Under the pieces are notes generated by a model that made no database searches, was not told the origin of the DNA, and was given only the letters and a program-made list of their open reading frames with translations. DNA of 64,000 bases from Actinomadura spongiicola (GTDB lineage: Bacteria; Actinomycetota; Actinomycetes; Streptosporangiales; Streptosporangiaceae): assembly GCF_003432485.1 (NCBI RefSeq), contig NZ_QVNQ01000008.1, forward strand, positions 248,001-312,000, read 5' to 3'. The translations under genes were made by a program, and so were the position numbers. Below are positions 1 to 9,200 of the stretch, piece by piece; position 1 is the stretch's first letter; each line of letters begins with the position of its first letter.

Positions 1-2673
1 GCCCTGCATCGCCACCGCACGGTCCAGCAGGTGGATCATCGCGCGGGCGTTGCCGAACCCGCGTTCGCGCGGGGCGGACTCGGTGAGCTCGCGGACCTTG
101 TCGAGGACGCCGGGGGCCAGCGCGAAGCCCGAGTCGGCGGCCTTGGCCGCGAACACCTCGACCAGCTCGGCCACGGTGAGGTCGGGGAACCGGACGGTGC
201 GGGGGAAGTGCGCGGCGAGGTCGGGGTGCGCCTTCAGCAGCCCGTTCACCTCGGCCTCCGGGCCGGTGAGGACGACGACGAGGTCCTCGCTGTGCGCCTG
301 GACGCCGGTGAGCAGCACGTCCAGGACCTCGCGACCGCGGGCGGCGTCCGGCGCGGCCGACACCAGCGCGTGCGCGTCGCGGACGACCAGGACCCCGCCG
401 TGCGCCTGCTCCACCGCCCGGCGGACCCGCAGGACGCTCTCGCTGGCGTACTCGCCGAGCAGGTCGGCGCGTTCCACCTGGACGAGGTGACCCGACGACA
501 GCAGCCCGAGGTCGGCGTAGATGCGGCCGAGGATCCCGGCGACCTTGCTCTTGCCGGTGCCCGGGTTCCCGGTGAACACCAGGTGGCGGGGCCGCGTCCG
601 CGCCGTCATCCCGGCCTCGCGGCGCAGGCGCGCCGCCCTGGCCTCGGCGACCAGCGCGTCCACCTCCCGTTTGGCGGATTCGATTCCGGCGCAGGCGGCC
701 AGCTCGGCGAACGGGTCGCTGTCGGCGGGACGGCCCGGGATGAGCCGCTGCGGCAGGTCGTCCACCGTGACCCGTGGCCGCGGGACTCGCGGCGGCGTGG
801 CTTGCGGCGAGGCGCCGTTCGTACCGGTGTCCGATCCGTTCCGGGCGCGCAGCGCGGCGGCCGCGACCGCTTGGCCCGCCATGTGCTCGACCAGCCGCGC
901 GCCGCGCAGGTTCCGCAGCGGCGGGGTGCGGGCGAGCACCTCGCCCGCCGCCGCGGCCACGTCCACGGCGACGTCCGCCCCGCGACGCGCGACGGCCCGC
1001 GCGAACAGCTCGGCGAAGTCGTCGCCGCCGAAGTCGCGGGTGCGGGCCACGTCGAACGACCGCACGAGCGCCGGGTTCGCGTCGAACAGCCGCCGGTCGC
1101 CGCCGGGGCGGCACAGCGCGACGACGTCGAGGGACGGCGAGCGCGCCATGAGCCGCCGCAGCTCCTCCACGGCGGCGGCGCCGCACCGCTCGTGCGCGGC
1201 GAGCTTCTCCAGGTCGTCCACGACAAGGATCGACCCGGCCTCCAGGCAGTCGCGGACGCGGGCCTGGAGCCACAGGACGGCGTCGCTCACCCCGAGCGAC
1301 GCGAACACCTGGTCGGAGATCCACAGCGCCTCACGGACCGCGCCGCGTTCGGCGAGCGCGCGTTCGACGGTCTCGGCGGCGGTGCCCTTGCCGGTGCCCT
1401 CCGGACCGGACACCAGCAACCGGACGGGACGCTCCCCCGCCAGACGCGCCGCCACCGCGTCCACGACCACCCGTGACAGTTCCGGCTGCCCGACCAGCGT
1501 GTCCTCGACGGCCTCGACGGCCTCGCCGCCCTCCCGGTCGCGCGGCCGTTCGGCACGGGCCTCGTCCCGGCCGTCGCCCAGCGACGCGCCGAGCGCGTTG
1601 ACGACCCGCCGCATCGTGAACAGCCGCCGCACGTCGGCCTGGAACAGGCGCACGGGCACCCGGCAGCGCGGGCTGACCGCCGCGTCGGGCAGCCCCTGGA
1701 CCGCGCCGGTGACGCGCACCGCCATGTCCAGCCAGGCGCGGGCCGCGTCCGCCTCCCCCGCGACCAGGCCGCGGGCCAGCCACGCGCGCACCTCCTGCTG
1801 CCACGCGTCGGCGGCGAAGCCACCGCGGGCCGCGCGGAACCGCTCCTCCACGTTCTCGTAGCGCGTCGTGCCGAGGACCACCGCCAGCTCGGCGGGGACG
1901 ACGGCGGCCTCGGCCGCCAGCAGCAGGCGGGCGAGCGCCACGTCGGGCTCGTCGCCGTCCGCGACGGCCCCGGCCAGGCGCTCGTGGGCGGCGTCGAGGC
2001 CGGCGCACGCCCAGCCGAGGTATCCGACGGGTCCCGCGAGTTCGGGCAGGACGCCGAGTTCCTCGTCGGTCAGCCCGGCGGCCCAGGCCTCCTCCAGGCG
2101 CGCGATCGGAACGCTCATGTCCTCCTCGCGCGGCTCGGGGTCGGCGGCGCGCCGGTCGAACAGGTCCATCAGCGCCCGCCTGCGGCGCTCCACCGGCTCC
2201 AGACCCTCGAAGACGTCCAGGCCCGCCCGCGCCAGCTCGAACATCACGGCGCGCCGCTCGCGGTCGGTTCCGGCCGGTTCGGGCAGCCACAGGCCCGGCG
2301 GCCGCCACCGGCCGCCCTGCGTGAACCACGCCACCGGTTCGCGGACGGCGGGCTCCGGCGTCGCGAGGAACGCCGACAGCAGCTCGTAGTCCACATCGCC
2401 CCGCGACCCGCCGCGGACCGCCGACGCGCCGAGCAGGAACGTCAGCAGGGACCACTGCTCGGCTCCCGCCGCGCTGGTGCCGTCCCCGTAGAAGTCGCTG
2501 AGCTGCCGGGTCAGCACGACGGCCCGCGGGTCCCTGTTGTACTCGACGGCGCGTTCGCGCATCTCCTCGTACAGGCCGTCCGGCACCCGCCATGGCCCGT
2601 GCGCGTAGACGTCGAGGACAGGCTCCTCGGTGAGGAGCACTTCGAGATGGTCCGGCAACCGGGGGGAACTCAC
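1..2673 (-). CDS. AAA+ ATPase with two AAA modules, CbbX/SpoVK-like C-terminal module (3' end outside window)
   Basis: 891 codons are visible; the C-terminus lies beyond the left edge. The first ~400 residues are helical and match no catalytic motif. Module 1 has Walker A GPEGTGKGTA near residue 418 and Walker B-like ILVVDDLEKL. Module 2 has Walker A GNPGTGKS near residue 694 and ends with a GFGNARA sensor-2 motif as in CbbX/SpoVK and EccA proteins. Where CbbX has LFIDEAYAL, module 2 reads LVVRDAHAL, so the Walker B Asp is replaced by Arg and the catalytic Glu by Asp. The GTG start at 2673 follows a weak ribosome site, so the start is uncertain. A remodelling ATPase role is inferred; no type VII secretion genes are nearby. 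Confidence 0.8.
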   Translation of the reverse strand, partial: MSSPRLPDHLEVLLTEEPVLDVYAHGPWRVPDGLYEEMRERAVEYNRDPRAVVLTRQLSDFYGDGTSAAGAEQWSLLTFLLGASAVRGGSRGDVDYELLSAFLATPEPAVREPVAWFTQGGRWRPPGLWLPEPAGTDRERRAVMFELARAGLDVFEGLEPVERRRRALMDLFDRRAADPEPREEDMSVPIARLEEAWAAGLTDEELGVLPELAGPVGYLGWACAGLDAAHERLAGAVADGDEPDVALARLLLAAEAAVVPAELAVVLGTTRYENVEERFRAARGGFAADAWQQEVRAWLARGLVAGEADAARAWLDMAVRVTGAVQGLPDAAVSPRCRVPVRLFQADVRRLFTMRRVVNALGASLGDGRDEARAERPRDREGGEAVEAVEDTLVGQPELSRVVVDAVAARLAGERPVRLLVSGPEGTGKGTAAETVERALAERGAVREALWISDQVFASLGVSDAVLWLQARVRDCLEAGSILVVDDLEKLAAHERCGAAAVEELRRLMARSPSLDVVALCRPGGDRRLFDANPALVRSFDVARTRDFGGDDFAELFARAVARRGADVAVDVAAAAGEVLARTPPLRNLRGARLVEHMAGQAVAAAALRARNGSDTGTNGASPQATPPRVPRPRVTVDDLPQRLIPGRPADSDPFAELAACAGIESAKREVDALVAEARAARLRREAGMTARTRPRHLVFTGNPGTGKSKVAGILGRIYADLGLLSSGHLVQVERADLLGEYASESVLRVRRAVEQAHGGVLVVRDAHALVSAAPDAARGREVLDVLLTGVQAHSEDLVVVLTGPEAEVNGLLKAHPDLAAHFPRTVRFPDLTVAELVEVFAAKAADSGFALAPGVLDKVRELTESAPRERGFGNARAMIHLLDRAVAMQG

Positions 2674-2902
2674 CTGGGGGGTCCTAACTTGTCCGCAGTC
2701 GTCCGCAGTTGTCCGCTACTTCTCCGCGGCGGGTCGGGGCATGACGTCGCACAGCACCTTGTCGCAAGCACCTTATGGCCCGGCGGCGACGGCTCACATC
2801 CCCCGTCGCGCGGCGGGTTGGCAGTACGCCTTTCCTCGGCAATAGTTGTCACACGGAAAGCATCCACCGGACGGGTGCGCGTCGACGGGAGGGGATCGTC
2901 TC

Positions 2903-3238
2903 GTGCCGCCATTGGAAGTGACCACCCGGCCACATGAGGGGCGCGCCGTGGTGCGGCTGCGCGGAGAACTCGACATCGCCTCCGTGGACGAGCTGCGCAG
3001 GCACCTGAACGACGCGCGCCGCGAGCACGGGGAGCGCCTCGTCCTCGACCTCACCGGCCTGGAGTTCATGGACTCCGGCGGCCTCTCGGTCATCGTCGCC
3101 TGCTACAAGGCCACCACCGCCGGCGGCGGCGGACTCACCCTCGCCGCGCCGCGACCCATCGTCCGCCGCGCACTGGAGATCACCGGCCTGCACCGGCGCA
3201 TCCCCGTCACCGACACCGTCGAGGACGCGCTGCGTTGA
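2903..3238 (+). CDS. STAS-domain anti-sigma factor antagonist
   Basis: This 111-residue protein is a single STAS domain of the SpoIIAA/RsbV type. The phosphorylatable Ser lies in FMDSGGLSVI. Such proteins bind a partner anti-sigma kinase when dephosphorylated and so release a sigma factor. The GTG start at 2903 is chosen because GGGAGGGG ends 8 nt before it; longer in-frame starts lack a ribosome site. No anti-sigma kinase or sigma factor is adjacent, so the partner must be encoded elsewhere. The stop codon abuts the 160-bp repeat array. Confidence 0.88.
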   Translation: MPPLEVTTRPHEGRAVVRLRGELDIASVDELRRHLNDARREHGERLVLDLTGLEFMDSGGLSVIVACYKATTAGGGGLTLAAPRPIVRRALEITGLHRRIPVTDTVEDALR

Positions 3239-3720
3239 TTGCAGGCCCGGCCCACTGCGCTCGCCTGGCGGCTCGCTACGTGACCGTCCCTGGGGCGAAC
3301 GCGACATCGCTTCGCGATCCGCCCGGCTCCGCTCGCCTTCGGCTTCGCTACACCGGGCGGGTCCCGCGTTCGCGTGCGGGCTGAGGCCGTTGTGTCTATT
3401 ACAGGCCCGGCCCACTTCGCTCGCCTGGCGGCTCGCTACGTGACCGTCCCTGAGGCGAACGCGACATCGCTTCGCGATCCGCCCGGCTCCGCTCGCCTTC
3501 GGCTTCGCTACACCGGGCGGGTCCCGCGTTCGCGTGCGGGCTGAGGCCGTTGTGTCTATTACAGGCCCGGCCCACTTCGCTCGCCTGGCGGCTCGCTGCG
3601 TGACCGTGCCTTGGGCGAACGCGCATCGCTTCGCGATTCGGCCGGTTTCGTTCGTCTTCGGCTTCGCTGCAACGGGCGGGCCACGCGTTCGTGTGCGGGG
3701 TCGAGGCCGCGGTGGAAGGG
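3238..3720 (+). repeat. three tandem copies of a structured 160-bp intergenic repeat
   Basis: Units begin at about 3238, 3398 and 3558, an exact 160-bp period; each starts ATTRCAGG and contains ATCGCTTCGCGAT. The array fills the gap between the STAS gene and the SGNH hydrolase gene, which converge. Its first base is the last base of the STAS stop codon. Each unit holds inverted repeats: CAGG..GG with CC..CCTG, ATCGC/GCGAT, GATCCGCCCGG/CCGGGCGGGTC, and CCCGC/GCGGG. The third unit is the most diverged. Related units lie at 56700-57011 on the other strand. It has no coding signature; a transcript-end or mobile-repeat role is inferred. Confidence 0.9.
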
Positions 3721-4494
3721 TCAGAGTGGAAGTGCGGTGGGGCGTTTCGGGCCGCGGCCGTCGCCTGAGGAGCGGCCGGTGGCGCGGCGGCCGATCCATG
3801 GCAGCAGGTACGTGCGGGCCCAGCGGACGTCCTCGCGGCGCATGGTCAGCCAGTGGGCGGGGTCCAGCGGCGGCCAGGGCTCGCGCCAGTCCTCCTCCAC
3901 CGGGACGCCGATGACGTCGGCGACGAAGAGGGCCATGCGTCGATGTCCCTCGGGCGACAGGTGCAGGCGGTCCTCGTACCAGGCGCGCGGGTCGTGGAAC
4001 ACCCGCAACGGCCACAGGTCGACGACCGTGCAGCCGCGCCGGTCGGCGATGGCGCGCAGGTGCATGTTGTAGGTGGCCGCCTTGCCCCTGATGCGGCCGC
4101 CGCTGCGCAGGCCGCGGGTGTCGAAGCCGGTGAAGACGACCACCCGGGCGCCGGTGGCGCGCAGCCGGCGGACGGCGTCGTCGAACACGACCGCGAGCGC
4201 GTCGGGGTCTGCGCCCGGACGGAGCATGTCGTTGCCACCGGCGCAGAGCGTCACGAGGTCGGGCGCGAGCTCGACGGCGCGCGGCACCTGGTCGTCCGCG
4301 ACCTGCCGCACGAGTTTCCCGCGGACGGCGAGGTTGGCGTACCGCAGGCCGGGGTTGTGCGCGGCGATGTGCTCGGCGAGCCGGTCCGCCCAGCCGCGGA
4401 ACCGGTCGCCCTCACCGGGATAGGGGTCGTTCAGGCCCTCGGTGAAACTGTCGCCGAGTGCTACGAATGTCCCAATCCGCCCCATTTCCCTCAT
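3721..4494 (-). CDS. SGNH/GDSL-family hydrolase
   Basis: This is a lipase/esterase-like protein of about 257 residues without a signal peptide. Block I is GDSFTEG (nucleophile Ser), block III is GGNDML (oxyanion Asn), and block V is DRLHLSPEGH (Asp and His), so the catalytic set is complete. The chosen ATG (4494) follows GGGGG by 6 nt; in-frame ATG 4506 and TTG 4512 are alternatives. The substrate cannot be read from sequence. It converges on the 160-bp repeat array at its 3' end. Confidence 0.85.
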   Translation of the reverse strand: MREMGRIGTFVALGDSFTEGLNDPYPGEGDRFRGWADRLAEHIAAHNPGLRYANLAVRGKLVRQVADDQVPRAVELAPDLVTLCAGGNDMLRPGADPDALAVVFDDAVRRLRATGARVVVFTGFDTRGLRSGGRIRGKAATYNMHLRAIADRRGCTVVDLWPLRVFHDPRAWYEDRLHLSPEGHRRMALFVADVIGVPVEEDWREPWPPLDPAHWLTMRREDVRWARTYLLPWIGRRATGRSSGDGRGPKRPTALPL

Positions 4495-4670
4495 CGCAAC
4501 CCCCATCACCAATTATGGTCGATCACGTAGGAAGATGATGCATCGTGCGCAGAGGCCTACGCGACCGTAGCCGCCGCGAAGTGGGCAGCACGACAGGACG
4601 GCATGACAGAGGAGCATGGCAGGGCGGTACGACAGGGTGACACGGCGGGCGGGGGGCGGAACCCGGCGCG

Positions 4671-5345
4671 TCAGGTCCAGCTCGGGGAGGCGGCTCCAGG
4701 CTGGACACCGCCCGGCGCACCGGGCGGCAGGGCAGCGGCGGGGGCCGTGGCGTGCACCGTCATCGCGTGCTGGACCAGCGTGATCAGCACCTGCTTCGTG
4801 GACTCGCGGCTGCGCGCGTCGCACTGGATGATCGGCACGTGCGCGCTGATCGACAGGGCCTCGCGGATGTCCTCCACGGCGTACTGGAACTCGCCGTGGA
4901 ACCCGTTGACGCCCACCACGAACGGCAGCCCGAGCTCCTCGAAGTAGTCGACGGCGGCGAAGCAGTCCTCCAGCCGGCGGGTGTCGACCAGCACGACGGC
5001 GCCGATCGCGCCGCGGACCAGGTCGTCCCACATGAACCAGAAGCGGTGCTGCCCGGGCGTGCCGAACAGGTAGAGGATCAGCTCGCTGTCGAGCGACACG
5101 CGCCCGAAGTCCATCGCGACCGTCGTGGTCGTCTTGTCGGGCACGGCCGACAGGTCGTCCACGTCGGCGCTGGCCGCGGTCATCACCGCCTCGGTGGTGA
5201 GCGGCATGATCTCCGAGACCGACCCGACGAAGGTGGTCTTGCCGACGCCGAAGCCGCCACCGACGACGATCTTGACCGAGGTCAGCTCGGCCTCTCCGCC
5301 GTGCGACCCCGGGACCGGAACCTGGTCAGAGCTTCCGAAGGCCAC
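4671..5345 (-). CDS. cvnD: conservon GTPase, CvnD-like
   Basis: A 224-residue small GTPase and the fourth gene of the conservon operon. The P-loop is GGGFGVGKTT and the switch II region FGTPGQHRFW. The guanine-specificity NKxD motif appears as VNGFHG, as is common in this family. Conservon GTPases work with a sensor kinase, a roadblock protein and a DUF742 protein in a membrane signalling complex resembling eukaryotic G-protein systems (established for Streptomyces Cvn). It overlaps the end of the DUF742 gene by 20 bp. The Pro/Ala-rich C-terminus is probably disordered. No cytochrome P450 (CvnE) gene follows. Confidence 0.93.
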   Translation of the reverse strand: MAFGSSDQVPVPGSHGGEAELTSVKIVVGGGFGVGKTTFVGSVSEIMPLTTEAVMTAASADVDDLSAVPDKTTTTVAMDFGRVSLDSELILYLFGTPGQHRFWFMWDDLVRGAIGAVVLVDTRRLEDCFAAVDYFEELGLPFVVGVNGFHGEFQYAVEDIREALSISAHVPIIQCDARSRESTKQVLITLVQHAMTVHATAPAAALPPGAPGGVQPGAASPSWT

Positions 5346-5793
5346 TGAGCACCCTTTCTAGCAAGCGGAGGTCCGGCTGACCGCCGGTGGTGGTGGCGGG
5401 CTGCGACTGGTGCAACCGCAGCAGCCCTTCGACGGCCATGTCGGCCACGAGCACCCGCGCGACGCCCAGCGGCAGGCGCAGCAGCGCCGAGACCTCGGCG
5501 ACCGAGCGCGCCGACCGGCACAGGTCCATGATCGCCCGGTACTCCGGGGTGAGCACGGCCACGTCGCGCGGCGGGTACGGCGCCGCGGTGACCAGGGCCT
5601 CGATGGCCAGGTCGTAGCGCGGCTTGGTCCGTCCGCCGGTCACGGCGTACGGACGCACCAGCGAGCTGGAGTCGCCCTCCTCAGCCTCGGGGGGCCGCCC
5701 CTGCGCGGGTCCCGGGCCCGCTCCCCGGCCCGGGTCCGCCGGCCAGCCGCCCGGCCCCCCGGGCCCGCCTCCGTAGGGACTGCCTCGATCCAT
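5326..5793 (-). CDS. cvnC: conservon DUF742 protein, CvnC-like
   Basis: A 155-residue protein with a Gly/Pro-rich N-terminus (about 40 residues) and a DUF742 domain beginning at SLVRPYAVTGGRTKPRYDLAIEAL. The rest is a winged-helix-like module (LPLGVARVLVADMAVEGLL), characteristic of the third conservon component. It lies 30 bp after the roadblock gene and overlaps the GTPase gene, which implies coupled translation. A linker role in the complex is inferred from family data. Confidence 0.93.
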   Translation of the reverse strand: MDRGSPYGGGPGGPGGWPADPGRGAGPGPAQGRPPEAEEGDSSSLVRPYAVTGGRTKPRYDLAIEALVTAAPYPPRDVAVLTPEYRAIMDLCRSARSVAEVSALLRLPLGVARVLVADMAVEGLLRLHQSQPATTTGGQPDLRLLERVLSGLRKL

Positions 5794-5823
5794 GTCGCCG
5801 ACCTCCGTCAGAGTCCGTCACGA

Positions 5824-6276
5824 TCAAAAGCGGGCGGGCCCGGCGCCCATCTCGGGCACGGGAGGCCCCGAGTACGGCGGCTGCTGCTGTTCCTGGCCGC
5901 GCAGCGCGGGCGTCAGCACCCGGCCCACGCGCTCCACCAGCAGCGTCATCTCGTACGCGACGAGACCGAGATCGCAGTCGGGCGCCGCGAGGACCGCGAA
6001 CACCGACCCGTTGGTGATGGACATGACGAACAGCAGCCCGCGGTCCATCTCGACGACCGTCTGGTTGACGCCCCCGGCGTCGAAGATCTTCGCCGCCCCC
6101 TGGGTCAGGCTCATCAGCCCGGACGCGATCGCCGACAGCTGGTCCGCGCGCTCGGGCGGGAAACCCGCCGAGTACGCCATCGGCAGACCGTCCGAGGAGA
6201 CCACGACGGCGTGCGCGACCTTCGCGACTCGGTCCGCGAAGTTCGTCACCAACCAGTTGAGATCCTGCCCGCTCAC
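5824..6276 (-). CDS. cvnB: conservon roadblock/LC7 protein, CvnB-like
   Basis: A 150-residue Roadblock/LC7-domain protein (LNWLVTNFADRVAKVAHAVV, then SADQLSAIASGLMSL-type helices). These proteins act as GTPase-regulating partners of CvnD-type GTPases, in the manner of MglB. The GTG start overlaps the kinase stop codon (GTGA), so translation is coupled. The C-terminal tail is Gln/Pro-rich. Confidence 0.93.
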   Translation of the reverse strand: MSGQDLNWLVTNFADRVAKVAHAVVVSSDGLPMAYSAGFPPERADQLSAIASGLMSLTQGAAKIFDAGGVNQTVVEMDRGLLFVMSITNGSVFAVLAAPDCDLGLVAYEMTLLVERVGRVLTPALRGQEQQQPPYSGPPVPEMGAGPARF

Positions 6277-9200
6277 CGGGTGCCTCCTGTCTCGCCGTCG
6301 TCGTCCGACGACGCTTCACCTGACGTGCCTTCGCCGCGAATCTCGTGGCGTCCCCGATGGACGCCACGCTGGAGACTCGCGAAGCGGTTGCGTACGACGT
6401 CGGCCGCCTGGCCGTGTCCCTGCTCCTGCCGGCCCTGCACAGCCTGCCCTTCCGCCGAGCCTCCCGGCAATGGGCCCGGCCGCGCCGCGCCCTGGGCGGA
6501 GCCGCGCCCGGCCGTCTCGCCCTGCGCGGGAGCGGCGGGCGTCCGGTCGTTCCCGGTGGAGGCCGCGCCACGGCCGACCGCGCCCGGCACCCGGTTCTTG
6601 CCGGGGACCCGCTTGGGCAGCCCGACGTTGGTGCGGGTGGCCGTGACGGGCTCGCGGACGGCCTCGGCGGCGCGGAATCCGGCGTCCGCCGGCGACTCCC
6701 AGCCGCGCACGGGATCCTCGCCCGCGGCGGCGTCCGACCTGCGCTGGAACCACTCCGACTGCATCGCGTCGAAGATCGGCGAGCGCTCGGGGAGCCGCGG
6801 CGGCGCCTTCGGCTCGGGTGGGGGCTGTGGCGGTGACTGTGCGGGCGGCTCGTGGCCGACCGGCTCGGGCACGGCATCCTCCGGCGGGTGGAAGCTGGAC
6901 GGGGTCGGGGCTTGCGGTTCCCGCGCCGCGGGCTCCGTCCACCGGACCTCGGGGGAGCCGTCCGCGTACGGGTCGGACGGCGTCCGGTCGGACCCGCCGC
7001 CGTAGTTCCCGCCGACCTGCTCCAGCGGCCCAGTCCCCCACGGGATCTGCCGCGACGGCCCGGGTTCGGGCAGCATCGGCTGCGCCTCCGGGACGACGGA
7101 CTGCGGGCCGGTCTGCCGGTGCACACCCGGTCGACGGACGCCGTTGCCCGTCTCCTGCGGCCGCTCGTTGCGCGGCTGGAACAGGCCGTTCGGACCGTCG
7201 TCGGCCGGGCGCCGCGGCAGCATCGCGCCGGGCCGGCGGACGGGCAGCTCGCCCGGCCTGCGCGGCGGCGGCTCCTCGCCGCCCGTGGCGGGAGCGCCGT
7301 TGGCGGGGGCGCCGTTGCCGGGGGTGGGCGGCCCCTGCTCGCCGGGGGCGAAGGAGGGGTGGGAGCCGCCGGGGGACGTGGCGTGGGGGCCGGTCCCGCC
7401 GACGGCGGGCACCGGTCCGGTCTCGTTCATGGCGGGCTGGGGGCCGGTCGCGCCGCGGACGGGACGCAGCGGCCCGGTGCCGCCGACCATCGGATGCGAG
7501 CCGGTGCCGCCGACCATGGGGTGCGAGCCGCTGCCCCCGGACATCGGCGGTCCGGCGGGCAGCTGGGCCGGTCCCTGGCCGTCCGGCCGGTACGCGCCGC
7601 CCGTGCCGATGGCGGGCGGCTCCGGCGTGGCGGTGAGCGCGGCGAGCTCGGCGTCGGCCTCGCGCGAGCCGAGGCCGCGGCTGCCGATCCCGGTGGACCC
7701 GGCGGGGGTGATCACCGCGTCGGGCAGCACCACGAACGCGGTGAGCCCGCCGCCCTGCGCGGCCCGCAGCTCGACGCGGATGCCGTGCCGGACGGCGAGG
7801 CGGCCGACCACGAACAGGCCCATGCGGCGGGCGGCGGAGAAGTCGATGACGGGCGGGTTCGCGAGCCGCCAGTTGGCCTGCTCCAGGTCCTCGGTCGACA
7901 TGCCGACACCGTTGTCGGTGATCTGGAGCATGGCGCCGCCGCCGCTCAGCATCTGCCCCGACACGGTCACCTTGGTGTGCTCGGAGGAGAACACGGTCGC
8001 GTTCTCCACCAGCTCGGCCAGCAGGTGGACGAGGTCGTTGACGACGGGCCCGGCGACCGTCATGTCGCCCTGCACGCGCAGCGCGACGCGCTCGTACTGC
8101 TCGACCTCCGACAGCGAGGCGCGGATGACGTCGATCAGCGGGACGGCCCGGTTCCACCGCCGCACCTGCTCCTGGCCGCCGAGGACCAGGAGGTTCTCAC
8201 AGTTGCGGCGCATGCGGGTCGCGAGGTGGTCGAGGCGGAACAGGTTGCCGAGCTGTTCCTCGTCGCGCTCGCTCTGCTCCAGCGTCTCGATCAGGCGCAG
8301 CTGCCGTTCGATCAGGGACTGGCTGCGGCGGGAGAGGTTGACGAACATCGCGTTGATGTTGCCGCGCAGGACGGCTTCGTCGGCGGCCAGCCGGACCGCC
8401 TCCCGGTGGACCTCGTCGAAGGCCCGCGCGACCTGGCCGATCTCGTCGGTGGAGTCCACGTCGATCGGCTCGACCTCGATGCCGCCGGCCGCGGCCTCCG
8501 GATCCCGGAGCCGGTCGACCAGGCCGGGCAGTCGGGTGCTGGCCACGTCGAGGGCGCCGGACTGCAGGCGGCGCAGCGGCCGCACCAGCGACCGGGCCAT
8601 CACGATCGTGATCAGCAGGACGAGGGCCAGCAGCACCGCGACGATGATCGAGTCGACGATCGTCGCGTTGCGGGCGTCGCCCCGGCGCTCCGCGGCCACG
8701 TCCAGGATGTCCTGCGTCAGGTCGAGCTCCGTCAGGCGCATCTTGTTGATCATGTCGGACATGGCTTCCTTGATGCCCCCGGCGGGTCCGTCGCCGATGA
8801 GGTTGCGGGGAAGCCTCCCGCCGGTCGCGGCGACCGCCGAGACCACCCGTTGCCGCATCATCCGGGCCTCGTCGACCCGGCCGCCGACCACGGTGTCCTC
8901 GAACACCTGCGCCTGCTCCAGGGTCACCGAGGCGCGGAAGGTCGCGATCTCACTGTCCTCCCGGGCGCGGGCGGCGGTGAGGGCGCCGATCTCGTCGGGC
9001 GCGAGGAGTCGCTGCCGCGCGCCGAGCAGCAGGAGCGCGCGCTCGCGGGAGACGGCCTCCTTGGCGCGGGTGAGGGCGCCGAGCGCCCGGCTCGCCTGGG
9101 CGAGGCGGTTGTCGACCACGTTCGAGGAGATGCTGCCGAGAACCGAGATCAGTTCTTCGATGGTCTGGGTGTACTTCTGCAGCAGGGTGAAGGGCGGCAC

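Noticed and set aside
2690..2716. short direct repeat GTCCGCAGT (two and a half copies) upstream of the AAA+ gene
   Set aside because: Too short and imperfect to call a regulatory array.
3399..3626. open frames across the 160-bp repeat units
   Set aside because: They arise from the repeat itself being open in several frames. They have no start signals and overlap the intergenic structure.
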